Source: Dendrocalamus latiflorus (taxonomy: Eukaryota; Streptophyta; Magnoliopsida; Poales; Poaceae). From it: a stretch of 64,000 nt of DNA. Position numbers and translations under genes: made by a program. A model generated the notes under the pieces. It saw only the letters and a program-made list of their open reading frames with translations. It had not been told where the DNA came from and searched no databases. Shown here one piece after another: positions 1-11,150 of the stretch; the stretch's first letter is position 1, and every line of letters starts with the position of its first letter. Where the stretch lies: assembly GCA_017311315.1 (NCBI GenBank), contig CM029609.1, positions 43,716,666-43,780,665 on the forward strand, in the 5' to 3' direction.

Positions 1-227
1 TGAGGGTATTTCTTTTCAGGATCTTTTTCCTTCTGTTGAACATGAAAATTAATATCAAGGACATGATAATCATTGTATCACATATATGGATGCAGCAAGA
101 GGTGTACACACAATTAGAGTGGTAAAAATATTACCCACTCCTCTCTGTTTCGAGCAAAACTCTTTGTTCCAGCTGTATGGGTTGACTTCTTCTTTGTACA
201 GTTTATCCTATTTGTCTCGCTTATATC
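1..227 (-). pseudogene. CACTA tnpA-like gene, distal exons (Transposase_24 domain)
   Basis: Reading the minus strand from 227 to 135 gives an uninterrupted exon containing TNRINCTKKKSTHTAGTKSF followed by ARNREEW. This is the typical stretch of plant Transposase_24 proteins (TNP1/tnpA side of CACTA elements), usually written as HTxGSKSFARxREE. An AG acceptor precedes position 227 and a GT donor follows 135. A further exon may begin at 32 (acceptor AACAG) and run out of the window at 1. The preceding exon lies at 16754-16957, so the intron between them, only about 110 bp originally, now holds 16.4 kb of inserted retrotransposon DNA. The protein is thought to bind subterminal repeats of the transposon; that role comes from the family, not from this sequence. 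The gene has frame breaks upstream (see 17054-17317) and is probably dead. Confidence 0.75.
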
Positions 228-1746
228 CTATCCCAAAATAACGAAACAAAGAAAAGCATTTAAGTTATGCAAAATTTTTGGAAAATTTAGTATGCATGAG
301 AACCACTGTCAGACCCAGATTCTTCAATCCGGAATCTACTGTGTTTAACCGCACTATTCCCTGGATCAGTAGATAGTGCACACAGTTACAGTTCTGAATA
401 TCAAGGTACATATCATGCAGAAACGTAATTAAAATAATAAACTTACTCATGGGCCGATTAGGCCGAAATCAATAAATTGCAGCAGCGGAAGAACGAAGCA
501 CACAGGTGGGACCTTCAGGACATGCCCACAGGCAGCCAACTGGAGGTTCGCGACCTAGCCCTTGACATCTTCATCTTCACCTTATCTGCCAGCTTGTCCA
601 CTCTTGTTGCTGAGGCGAGGTGACTTGACTCTTGATTCTAAATTTTGCCGCAAAAGCGAGCGTGAGCACTCCGACCCCGTGCTCCGCGAGCCAATACACA
701 GAATGCAAATAAATAGTATGCATGGCATAACAAGGAAAGGCTCGGGTTATTTTATTTGCCAAAATTTGCTTTTAGCAGCATTATTATTCTTATTTAATCA
801 AAGTTTTATTATTACTACCTAACTCCACACTACAATTACCAACATCGACTTAATCCACTGAAAATGCACTCTATTTATTGACTGCTGTCTAAAACTCCAA
901 ACGGCAAGTATCGTCCTTTATTTAATCCACCGATCATACTTTGTATTTTGAATTACTATTCATTAGCCCCTTACCTCTGAACTCTAATAATTCTCTAACA
1001 TAATTACTATCAATCCACCGATATCACTTGTATTCAATTCTTTTGTCATTGATTCCAGTTCCTAATTCATCTCATTTTCTTCTATCTATCACTAGCTAAT
1101 CCTCGAATATACCTCCATCGAAAATTCAATTTACCAAGATTCTAATCCATTAATTGTTATGCATCCTCCAATCTTCTCATAAATTCAATTCGTCCCTCTA
1201 GTAATTGATCAACTCCTATTAATTCCCTATATTGACAACATCTCCCAAGGATTAACAATCACTATTATATATCCCCCAAGAATATCATTAATCAAGAATT
1301 ATAATCCAATACTTGTATTATTCCACCAAATCCTCAAAAATTCATTTGATTCATCTAGTAACTGAATCTATTAATTCTAATATTGACATCGCCCAAGAAT
1401 TTATTTATCCGTGTCATAATCCAATATTTATCTGTGCAATTCCTAAATCTCCAAAAATCATTTAAATCATCTATCTAGCCTATCATTTAGCTAGACTTTA
1501 CCAATTTATTTCCTCCAGAACCCACACTATCATTTCCTATTCAAGATCGACATGAATCCACCAATGCCTTTATATGTACTCTACAAACATTCATCTCTTT
1601 TACTCGCGACCCTGTTTATTCCACCCATATTTTATTTTGTAAGAATAGAATGCCACTATTTGAAATATAATACATAAAATTTCCTGAGACCTAGCAGTTT
1701 TGAGCAAAAACATAATGTTCAAGGAATATTAACATGAATTTCCATA

Positions 1747-1814
1747 CATATGGCATCACACCATATGTCTAATATCACCATAATTTCTCCATACATACGG
1801 CATCACACCGTATG
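1747..1814. repeat. Pair of matching 7-bp-stem hairpins in the outer LTR
   Basis: CATATGG at 1747-1753 pairs with CCATATG at 1761-1767 across the loop CATCACA. CATACGG at 1794-1800 pairs with CCGTATG at 1808-1814 across the same loop sequence. The two copies differ by a T-A to C-G change on both sides of the stem, so pairing is kept. Confidence 0.7.
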
Positions 1815-1844
1815 ACATTTTCAGCGTTATAGCCGCTTAACTTA

Positions 1845-1909
1845 CCACTGGGACGACACCCAGGAACCACTGGGACGACACCCAGGAACCACTGGGACGA
1901 CACCCAGGA
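1845..1909. repeat. 22-bp tandem repeat, three copies
   Basis: The unit CCACTGGGACGACACCCAGG plus AA occurs three times head to tail at 1845, 1867 and 1889, identical apart from the last bases of the third copy. Each unit contains the inverted arms CTGGG and CCCAG separated by six bases, so each copy could fold as a small hairpin. The array lies inside the outer solo LTR and is absent from the inner element's LTR. Confidence 0.9.
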
Positions 1910-3773
1910 CAACTCAAATCTGGGCTTTCCTCTGCCCTTCCACTTTTCCATTCGCATTTTTCAAATATTTTTAAATAGAACTATATCTAGCTAAGTTCCC
2001 ATGTCTGCCCTTAACCGTGGGCACGGCTATTCAAATAGTTTTGACTCTGCAGAGTTTTGCACACTTTACCCACAAGAGATAAATCCACCCGTTGCCCCAC
2101 ATGATTCCTTAGCCATGCGGTTGAGTAGACTATCACAGGGTTGTTACAATGCATAGTCCTACTGTGGTTACGCCCGCTAAGGTCTATCTTCCGTAGGATC
2201 CGACCATCCCTCGGGAAGGGTCCCTCGTGAGCCATCGCGGGCAAAGGCGGGGATACGACCATCCATCCCTTTGCTCGTGTTCACACCTTCACGTAACCAC
2301 CTTAGAGCCATACAAATTAGTTAACCCTGCCTACACTTTGCCAGCTTGTGGTTGTGCTGTTTTACACGGGTGACATGACAAGATTCAGTCCTTAGTGGTA
2401 TCTGGGCGGTCTACCACTAACCCACTTGTGCAATCACTGCACCACACACATACACACCATCGAACCAATCCGCCCAGATAATTAAGCAAGTTGGGGATCT
2501 TGGGAGTGTAAAATAATCATATCCAACATATACCAGTCATTATCACAATGACTGCCCAAACCAATTTCTCATGAATAAAAGTGATGCTTGGGACAATTTC
2601 TTGCCCCGAGTTCCTAATCAATGCTAAGCATGGCATACGGTTACAGACTTATTTTTGAAATGCTACTAATATATTTTTGCTAGGGCGACAAGGTTCACAC
2701 ATTCAAATACTCAAAGGAGGGGTAATATTATTCAATGTAAACAATGGCATATAACTAGAATATCAAATCTAGCATGCATTTGCATAAAAATAACAGCAAT
2801 GAAATTTGTTAATTTAAAACAAAGTAATTTGCAGAAATGTAGGTTCAACATGATCAAAGTATTGACTCGCCTGGCGCGGTTTACCGCGGTCTTGAGTTCA
2901 CACGATGCTTTCCCTTCAGTTTTGGGCGTTTAACTTCACCTCGAGCTTGACTTTACTTGATCCCATAAGTCTTCATGATTTCCAATTTCTAATTACGCGA
3001 TAAACAACTGAATCCAAATAAAAGCAATTAACTCAAAAGATCCAAATAAATCCGAATAAATTCAATTTTAGTTTTATTATGAGTTAATGGGTAATTCGGG
3101 TGATTTGAGGTAAGGCCAGTGGCAGAGAATGATGTCTTGATCTTTTATTATCAGTTTCTTTTATTATTTATTTTTTATCAAGAAATTCCTTAAAGATAAA
3201 TTTATAAGTGTAAGTCCCCATTACAATTTGCAACTAATTCCTTATTATGAAATTTTATAAGTAATCTCCCTACTCTTACAATGTGTCTTTACATGCCATT
3301 AATCAAACTTAAATTTGTAACTTTATTCATGACCTTTTTAGTTTAATCACACAATCAAATTTTACTCCCATTTTCATTTACAATACATATTCTAAGATTG
3401 CTCCATGAAGTAAATTGAGAGGATGCAGGTGATATCCATTTGATAGATGTTAATTCTGTAGTGGGGCCCATATGTCATAATAGAAGCACAGAGAAGAAGG
3501 CCACTGTGGCTGGCTGACCGAGGGGGCAGAAGCAGAGGAAACAGGGGAGGTTGCTCGACCAGGGAGAAGAGGGCGGCAGCGCCGGCGAAGGGCAGCCGGG
3601 GAGGACAGGATGACCCGCAAAATGAGTTTTCCGGGAAACGGGGAATCTAGGGGTGGTGGCTAATCGGCCGGAGCGGCGACGAGGTGGTCGGGGGACGACG
3701 TGGGGCGGCCGGCGGTGAGGTAAGTTCGGGGCGGCGGCGGTGGCCGGGAGGAGTCAGCAAATTGGTGCACGCA

Positions 3774-6700
3774 TGTAGAGACCCGAATATGCAAATCCGG
3801 ACTCTCCTGTGTATTCCGCACTAGTCCAGGATCACGCTAGTGCACACAGTATAAACAAAGATGAAATATCGAACATATCACAATTTACCAAGAAAAGACT
3901 CAAATATTATTAATAATTATCAGAGTGCGACCTTATGGCCAAGCTTACAATTAATAGCCTGAAAGGCTTAAAAGAAACTAGCAGCGGAAATCCAAAAGAA
4001 AGCGCAGCAGCCAATCGACACGCCCACAGGCTATCGAGTGGAGAACGAAGCCTAATCCGCGAAGACGTCGAAGTACTCTCCTTCTGGAACCTCCTGCTAG
4101 TGATACTCCTCCTCCTCAACTGAGCAACAGGGGCATAAAGCCGTGAGTATATTGGTACTCAGCAAGTCGTTTGTAACAAATGAATGCAATATAATATGCA
4201 GGGCTTAACAATGGATGGCTGAAAGGTTAATTTTGCATAAAGCAACAATTTAAGGTAAATACAATAAATAGATTGAAAAGCAAACTTTATAAATGATAAT
4301 AAATAAGTAACCAAAGGAATTGAGACCAACCACAAGTGAACTAGCCATTCACCTAAGGAATCCACCATGAACCAAGATCCATGAAATGAACCACCAGTGA
4401 ACTAACCATTCACTCTCCAACTTAACCCAACCAGGTTTTTATGAAAACTCTACCCCTCGTGTGAAATCACCGAGCATTGTCCATGACCGAGGACACGGCT
4501 ATTCGAATAGTTTTACACTCTGCAGAGGTTGCACAACTGTACCCACACGATGTGATAATCCTCACGTTAAAGATAATCACAACAAGGCTTTTACAGTGAT
4601 CCATCTCAACCCGATCCCACTCGCTAAGGTTTCGCTGTCGAGTAGGGTAACCCCCTAGTCGATAATTGCCCCCCCTTGCGCCACAACAACATCAGTGGTG
4701 AAACCAAAGTTGAGACTTCACAAATTATTATGCCAGGTCTATCCCATACTAGACATGTGGTTTGCACGATAAAACTCAGATCAATGGCGCACAAAGTTAA
4801 GTCCTTAAGAGTTACCCAGGCGAAACATCCACATCCCATGTGCCTCTCGCACCCCCTTTACTGCACGATCAATCGCCCAAGTGAAAACCAATTTTGTATA
4901 ACCAACACCAATGACACTACCCATGCCATGGCAACAAGTTTTATAACTGTGGTTAACCACCACATTCAAGTATATCATTAAGTCAAGATTAATTAACCAC
5001 ATGTGATGATAAACCCAACGTACTAGTGATAAGCATGGCTAAGCAATTAAACGCACAACCCATGTGACAACTAATATTGCATCACTAAGTAATTTCCCAT
5101 TCTATGGTGACAATGGAATCAGGGCATTCAAATTATCAAGGAGAGAAATAACCAATTGGGACGATAACTACCAATACAAGGGTTTGAATAAAAGTAGCGA
5201 TGCATGATAATTTAAAACAAAATAATTAAATAATAGATTGCAAACTGGGTTCAACATGATCAAAGAATACGACTTGCCTTGGCCTTGCTCAGCTGAGGGC
5301 TCTTGATCTTCAAATCCAACTTCCGCTCCCTCGAACACGCGATCTAACGAGAGAGAAAACGAGACGAAAAGACAAAATAAATTCAAATAAAATTCAAATG
5401 AACTCCAAAAACTTTCAAACCTGAACCAAAAGGTAGAGCTCAATTTTAGATGAATTTAGGAAAAAGAATGGGGTCAATCGGAGCTAGGACGAGGGAGAAC
5501 GGGCTCTTGGAAAATTGGATCTAAAGAAAATCGGGGAAATTGGAAAAAGACACTGTGCTGTGGACCGGGCGCACGAGGAGCTAGGTCCACGGTGGACGCG
5601 GCGCACGGAACAGTGCGGCTGACTGGGCTGCTTGCGCAAGCGGCTGGGCTGACGTGGCGACCACGTGGCAAGACACGTGTGCGCCCGAGCTGACGTGGCA
5701 TGCTGACTGGGTAGGGTGACGTGGCACAAAGGCGCACGGGTCTACGGGCTCGGCTGACAGATGGGCCCGGCATGTCAGTGACTCGGCGCACGGTGGACTC
5801 GATCCACGGGAAGGCGAAGCGGCGGGTGCGGCTGGCGTCAGCGCTGACGTGCGTGTGCACGGGGCGCGAGGCGTCGCTGGCGCGGTCGCGGTTCCGCTGG
5901 CGGCGCGGGGCGCGGCCGGTGGGGTGCGGCGGCGGGTCTGGCCAACGGCGGGGTGCGGCGGCGGGTCTGGCCGACGGTGGGGTCCGGGACGGGCGACGGG
6001 ACGGCGGCGACTCACCGGCGACGAACCGGCGGCGGACGGCGGAGCACAGCTGCGCTCACAGGCGACGTCGGCGAACGGCGGCGCACGAGCGTAGGCGGCG
6101 GAGAGCGGCGGCGGAGGCGGCGGCTCGGGACGAGGAAGTCGAGGGGAGTCGGGTGCCCTTTTATACCCGGGAGGCGGAGAGTCCTGGCGGCGCGAACGTC
6201 GAGTCCGGCGCGGAGACGGCGGCGGAAAAACGGAAGGCGGCGCGGAGTCCCGATCGGCGACGAGGACGGAGAGTCCGGGTCGGAGACGGCTCTGACAGGT
6301 GGGCCCCACCTGTCAGCGGCTCGGACGAAGGCGCGGCCGAGATGGCGCGCGGGCGTGAGCGAGCGGCCGAGATGGCGACACGCGTCGTTCATCGGCAGGG
6401 GCAAGGCGGGCGCGGGCGCGGTCGGATCGGCGACGCGTGGTGCGGGCGGAGGGGTGCGGGTGAGGCCTGCTGGGCTGGGCCGGCTGGTGGGTTTCGGCCC
6501 ACTGGCCGGTTGGGATTTTCTTTTTTTTTTCTTTTTCAGAAATTCAAATAAATTCATTTGAGCTCTAGAAAATAGCAAATAAATCCAGAAAAATCCAGGA
6601 AAATTCCAATAAATTCCTTGAGACACAAAGAACTCAAATAAAATAGTTTTGGCAAATGTTCATGTTCAGATTAATCATATTAAATCCTTTTTATTCATAA

Positions 6701-6795
6701 AAATTCCATTTAAGCTTTAATTAATTCCAGGAAAATTCAAATGGTGAATTTTATTTTAAAAGCTTCAAAAAGACTCTGAAAATCAGGATGTTACA
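3774..6795 (-). repeat. 3' LTR of inner gypsy element
   Basis: The LTR runs from TGTAGAGACCCG at 3774 to GATGTTACA at 6795 on the plus strand; read on the minus strand it starts TGTAACATCC and ends CTCTACA. A GC-rich block of about 1 kb (5480-6520) contains the promoter: a TATAAAAGG box on the minus strand at 6157-6165. Long open frames in this block are by-products of its base composition and are duplicated exactly in the other LTR. By eye I find about six substitutions and a 2-base change in one C-run relative to the 5' LTR. Confidence 0.95.
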
Positions 6796-6808
6796 AACCT
6801 CCCCCCTT
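6796..6808 (-). other. Polypurine tract
   Basis: The minus strand reads AAGGGGGGAGGTT immediately before the 3' LTR start TGTAACA. This is the expected primer site for plus-strand DNA synthesis. It overlaps the last two bases of the gag-pol stop codon region. Confidence 0.9.
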
Positions 6809-9800
6809 AAACGGAATCTCGACCCCGAGATTCTGGCTCTCTAAGAAATAGGTTTGGAAACTCCGCTTTGAGATCCTCCTCGCTTTCCCAGGTTGCTTCC
6901 TCCTCTGAATGATTGCTCCACTGAACTTTGCAAAAGCGAACGACTCTTCTCCTGGTGACACGCTCTGACACTTCCAAGATTTTGATGGGATGCTCTTTAT
7001 AAGACAGATCCTCTTGGAGATCCACAGCCTCAATTGGCACTGCTTTCTCTGGCACTCGCAAGCACTTCTTTAATTGAGACACATGAAACACATCATGCAT
7101 TCCACTTAAGTTCTCAGGTAGCTCCAACTGATAGGCAACTTCTCCCTTGCGCTTCAAAATCTTGAATGGTCCCACATACCTTGGCGCTAGCTTTCCCTTC
7201 ATTTGAAATCGCTTAACTCCTTTGAAAGGTGTGATCTTGAGGTACACATAATCATTGGGCTCGAAGCTTAAATCTCTTCGGCGAGTATCAGCATAACTCT
7301 TCTGTCTGGCTTGAGCTGCTTTCAGCCTCTCTTGAATCAAGCGCACTTTTTCTTCAGCTTCCTGCAAACACTCTGGCCCGAATATTTGCCTTTCTCCCGT
7401 CTCTTTCCAATTGAGAGGGGTTCTACACTTTCGACCATACAAAGCCTCAAACGGTGACATCTGCAAACTGGCCTGGTAACTGTTGTTGTAGGAAAATTCT
7501 GCAAAAGGTAGGCAATTGTCCCACTTGGCTCCGTGATCCAAAACACATGCTCTCAACATGTCCTCCAGGATTTGATTTACACGTTCCGTCTGACCATCGG
7601 TCTGCGGGTGGTATGCTGTGCTGAAATTCAGATGAGTACCCATTGCTTCATGGAAACTACTCCAAAATCGTGAAGTGAACTGCGATCCACGATCTGACAC
7701 TATCCTCTTAGGAACTCCATGGAGACTCACAATTCTGGACATATACAATTCAGCCAACTTATCTCCAGAATATGTGGTTTTGACTGGCAGAAAATGGGCT
7801 ACCTTTGTCAATCGATCCACAATTACCCATATCGAGTCGTATCCTTCCTTGGTCCTGGGTAGACCTGTGATGAAGTCCATTCCCACATCTTCCCACTTCC
7901 ACTCGGGAATTTTCAATGGTTGCAGCAAACCTGCGGGTCTTTGATGCTCTGCCTTCACTCGCTGGCAAACATCACAAAGTGCTACATACTCTGCTATTTC
8001 TCGCTTCATACCTGGCCACCAGTACTTATCCTTGATGTCTTGATACATCTTGGTACTGCCTGGGTGAATTGAATATAATGACTCGTGTGCCTCCTTAAGC
8101 AACAATTGTTTCAACTCTTCCTTATTGGGTACGCACAATCTCTTCTTGTACCATATGATACCCTGGTCATCCTCCACAAAACCTGTCGCTTTTCCTTCTT
8201 TCAATCCAACCTTGATACGCTGGATACTTTCATCCTCTGGTTGTGCTTGACGAATCTGACTATCCAAAGTCGGCTGCAAGTCCAAAGCGGCTAACCTCCC
8301 TTCTTCAACCAACTCCAAACTGAGCTTTTGAAATTCCTCGTGCAATGCTGGTTGACTCTCCTTGACCATAACTGTGTTGCAATACACCTTCCTGCTCAAC
8401 GCATCTGCCACTACGTTGGCTTTGCCGGGGTGATAATGGATCCCAATGTCATAGTCCTTTATCAACTCCAACCATCTTCTTTGTCTTAGGTTGAGGTCTG
8501 ATTGTGTGAAGATATACTTCAAGCTCTTATGATCCGTGTAGATCTCACATCTGTTACCCATCAGGTAGTGTCGCCATATTTTCAAGGCATGCACAACTGC
8601 TGCTAGCTCCAAGTCATGCGTAGGGTAGTTCTCCTCATGTGGCCTCAACTGGCGTGATGCGTAAGCTACCACTCTTTTGTCTTGCATCAATACGCACCCT
8701 AAACCCTTGCGGGATGCGTCACAATAAATCTCAAAATCTTTCTTGATGTCTGGCAAAATTAGGACTGGTGCTGTTGTCAGACTTTCCTTTAGTTTCCGAA
8801 AACTCTTCTCGCACTCTGGCGTCCATTCAAACTTCTTTTCCTTCTTTAATAGCTGGGTGAGAGGTCGGGCTACACTAGAGAATCCTTCAATGAACCTACG
8901 ATAGTAACCTGCCATTCCTAGGAAGCTTCTGACCTGGGTCACTGACGTGGGTGCCTTCCAGGTGAGCACATCTTGTACTTTCCCTGAGTCAACGGACACT
9001 CCTTCTGCTGTCAACACATGACCCAAAAAGGCAACTTCCTTCATCCAAAATTCACACTTGCTGAACTTGGCATACAACTTATGTTCCCGCAATCTCTGCA
9101 ATACCAACCTCAAATGTTCTTCATGTTCCTCCTCATTCTTGGAGTAGATCAGAATGTCATCGATGAACACAACGACAAACTTATCCAAGTAATCCATGAA
9201 CACTTTGTTCATCAGGTACATAAAATAGGCTGGGGCATTGGTTAGGCCAAAGGACATCACGGTGAACTCATACAATCCATAACGAGTTGAGAAGGCTGTC
9301 TTGGGTATGTCCTCCGGTCGAATCCTCATTTGGTGATACCCCGATCTCAAATCGATCTTGGAGAACACTCCAGCTCCTTTTAATTGATCAAACAGGTCAT
9401 CAATTCTGGGCAACGGATACTTATTCTTGATGGTAACTTCATTGAGAGCTCGGTAATCCACACACATACGCTGGCTACCATCCTTTTTCTTGACGAACAA
9501 TACTGGTGCTCCCCACGGAGAGGTACTGGGTCTGACATATCCTTTATCCAACAATTCTTGTATCTGCTTCTTCAATTCTGCTAACTCATTGGCGGGCATT
9601 CGGTAAGGTCTCTTGGAAATTGGCGAGGTGCCTGGTGCTAACTCAATTGCGAACTCCACTTCTCTTTTTGGTGGCATCCCAGGGAGATCATCAGGAAAAA
9701 CATCTGGATAATCCCTGGCAACTGGCACTTCACTTAGGGCAATCCCTTTGCTTTGGCATACCATCATTTTTTCTGGCTGCTTTATGTTGGCTTCAAATCT

Positions 9801-11141
9801 AACTTTGCTTCCATCAGGACCGTCCAAGGTGACTGCTCGGCTTCCACATTCCAACACTGCTTGATGCTTCTTGAGCCAATCCATACCCAAAATTACGTCC
9901 AAAGACTGGATATTCAGCACAACCAAATCTGCGGAGAACTCTACTCCTTGCATGGCTATCCTAACTCTGGGGCATCCTAGGTTTGTACTCATCTCAGAGC
10001 CTGGGGATTGAACCAATAAAATAGAACCAAGTGCAACGACTTCCAACTTATGCTTTAGAGCAAAACTCCGGGAAACAAACGAATGTGAAGCTCCAGAATC
10101 AAACAAAACTGTGGCAGGTACTGAATTTACTGGAAACTTACCGATCACCACATCTGGCGCTGCTTGAGCTTCCTCCATGGTGACGTGGTTCACCTGGCCA
10201 CGTATCACGGTCTGCGATCCTTTGTTGGGTTGATTTGATCCTTGAGGTGCTCCGCGTCCTGACCCTGCTGCAGGGGTACGATCTGGTGTGGCTCCCAAGT
10301 TGAAACGAACTGGCGTCAAAGCTGGATTCTGCGGGCATTTGTTGGCATAATGTCCCGTCTCGTTGCATTTGAAACAAGTGACTGCTGACATGGGTTTGGT
10401 AATCCTCTGCTGTTGGCTTCCCGTTGGGTTCGGTTTTGGCGCGGAAGAAAACTGACGGGGAGCTGGTACAGGAGTTTTGAACCCCGTCTGCTGAGGAACT
10501 CGAGCTGGCTGAAAATTACTGAAGCGGGCTCTCTGAGCTTGGTGCATCTGTGATCCTTGCTGCATCATTCTCCTCTTGCGAGATTCTTCCAACTCGCGAC
10601 GACTTTCCTCAATGAGCATTGCTTTGTCCACCATATTTTGGAAACTGGCATAATCATGTCCCACTACCTGAACTTTCAAACCTGGGTTCAATCCTTTCTT
10701 GAACCTCTTTTGGCGTGCATCATCTGTGGCAACATCTTCTGGAGTATAGCGGGCCAACTGAGTGAACTTGTTGAGATATTCACTCACGGACATGTTCTTC
10801 TGCTGCAACTCCCGAAATTCTTCCTTCTTCATTTCGATCACCCCATCCAGGATATGGGCATGACGAAAAGCTTCTGCGAACTCAGCCCAAGTGATGCTCT
10901 CTGGATCCTCATGAGCGGCACAATAATTTTCCCACCACTCGGCTGCAGCACCCTCAAGCTGATGGGCTGCATACAACACCTTCTCGCGATCAGTACACTG
11001 GGCAAGGTTAAGCTTCTTTTCCACTGAGCGCATCCAGTCATCGGCTTCTAATGGCTCAGAAGACCGTGAATAGGTAGGAGGCCTTGTTCTCATAAATTCT
11101 GCAAACTTGGACTGCTGGCGAACTGGTGGAGGCATGGCCAT
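6807..11141 (-). CDS. gag-pol: Gag-Pol polyprotein with C-terminal chromodomain
   Basis: The frame is 1444 codons and uninterrupted. In order: a Retrotrans_gag region (about residues 30-190, with EGAAAEWWENY); a CCHC zinc knuckle CFKCNETGHYANKC starting at C256; an aspartic protease with LFDSGASHSF (about 346-355); reverse transcriptase with FIDDILIYS (D661 and D662); RNase H (IYCDASRKGLG, then YTDHKSL); an integrase HHCC zinc finger (HPGSTKMYQDIKDKYWWPG to CDVC); and the integrase core with MDFITGLP, SDRGSQF and a glutamate at 1186 in DGQTERVNQ. A chromodomain follows near 1375-1430 (KILEVSERV, CKVQWSNHSEEEATWE). The chromodomain is thought to steer integration to marked chromatin. All catalytic residues I can check are present. 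Translation as found would begin at the ATG at 11141 because of the TAG at 11151-11153, or require readthrough. Confidence 0.95.
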   Translation of the reverse strand: MAMPPPVRQQSKFAEFMRTRPPTYSRSSEPLEADDWMRSVEKKLNLAQCTDREKVLYAAHQLEGAAAEWWENYCAAHEDPESITWAEFAEAFRHAHILDGVIEMKKEEFRELQQKNMSVSEYLNKFTQLARYTPEDVATDDARQKRFKKGLNPGLKVQVVGHDYASFQNMVDKAMLIEESRRELEESRKRRMMQQGSQMHQAQRARFSNFQPARVPQQTGFKTPVPAPRQFSSAPKPNPTGSQQQRITKPMSAVTCFKCNETGHYANKCPQNPALTPVRFNLGATPDRTPAAGSGRGAPQGSNQPNKGSQTVIRGQVNHVTMEEAQAAPDVVIGKFPVNSVPATVLFDSGASHSFVSRSFALKHKLEVVALGSILLVQSPGSEMSTNLGCPRVRIAMQGVEFSADLVVLNIQSLDVILGMDWLKKHQAVLECGSRAVTLDGPDGSKVRFEANIKQPEKMMVCQSKGIALSEVPVARDYPDVFPDDLPGMPPKREVEFAIELAPGTSPISKRPYRMPANELAELKKQIQELLDKGYVRPSTSPWGAPVLFVKKKDGSQRMCVDYRALNEVTIKNKYPLPRIDDLFDQLKGAGVFSKIDLRSGYHQMRIRPEDIPKTAFSTRYGLYEFTVMSFGLTNAPAYFMYLMNKVFMDYLDKFVVVFIDDILIYSKNEEEHEEHLRLVLQRLREHKLYAKFSKCEFWMKEVAFLGHVLTAEGVSVDSGKVQDVLTWKAPTSVTQVRSFLGMAGYYRRFIEGFSSVARPLTQLLKKEKKFEWTPECEKSFRKLKESLTTAPVLILPDIKKDFEIYCDASRKGLGCVLMQDKRVVAYASRQLRPHEENYPTHDLELAAVVHALKIWRHYLMGNRCEIYTDHKSLKYIFTQSDLNLRQRRWLELIKDYDIGIHYHPGKANVVADALSRKVYCNTVMVKESQPALHEEFQKLSLELVEEGRLAALDLQPTLDSQIRQAQPEDESIQRIKVGLKEGKATGFVEDDQGIIWYKKRLCVPNKEELKQLLLKEAHESLYSIHPGSTKMYQDIKDKYWWPGMKREIAEYVALCDVCQRVKAEHQRPAGLLQPLKIPEWKWEDVGMDFITGLPRTKEGYDSIWVIVDRLTKVAHFLPVKTTYSGDKLAELYMSRIVSLHGVPKRIVSDRGSQFTSRFWSSFHEAMGTHLNFSTAYHPQTDGQTERVNQILEDMLRACVLDHGAKWDNCLPFAEFSYNNSYQASLQMSPFEALYGRKCRTPLNWKETGERQIFGPECLQEAEEKVRLIQERLKAAQARQKSYADTRRRDLSFEPNDYVYLKITPFKGVKRFQMKGKLAPRYVGPFKILKRKGEVAYQLELPENLSGMHDVFHVSQLKKCLRVPEKAVPIEAVDLQEDLSYKEHPIKILEVSERVTRRRVVRFCKVQWSNHSEEEATWESEEDLKAEFPNLFLREPESRGRDSV

Positions 11142-11150
11142 GTCTTGATT

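Larger units (their letters stand above)
307..3773 (-). mobile_element. Outer gypsy solo LTR, left part
   Basis: The segment begins TGTCAGACCCAG at 307 and, after the inner element is removed, continues at 15395 and ends GGATGTTACA at 16724. It is flanked by a perfect 5 bp target duplication, ACCAC at 302-306 and 16725-16729. The combined length is about 4.8 kb. No gag or pol belongs to it, so it is a solo LTR left by recombination between two LTRs. It is a diverged homologue of the inner element's LTR: both start with a GACCC..ATCCGGA..CTGTGT..CCGCACTA series, and both carry the GCACGGCTATTC..ATAG / CTGCAGAG motif (2022-2055 here). The TATA box at 15736-15744 reads on the minus strand, which gives the orientation. 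The left part is AT-rich up to about 3,460 and GC-rich after that. Confidence 0.85.

Noticed and set aside
5581..6626. Long GC-rich open frames (200-276 codons) in the LTR, repeated at 14175-15220
   Set aside because: They are open in several frames on both strands, rich in R, A, P and G only, and lie across the LTR promoter. Composition explains them.
7675..11041. Plus-strand frames opposite gag-pol
   Set aside because: Shadows of the strongly coding minus strand; no domains.
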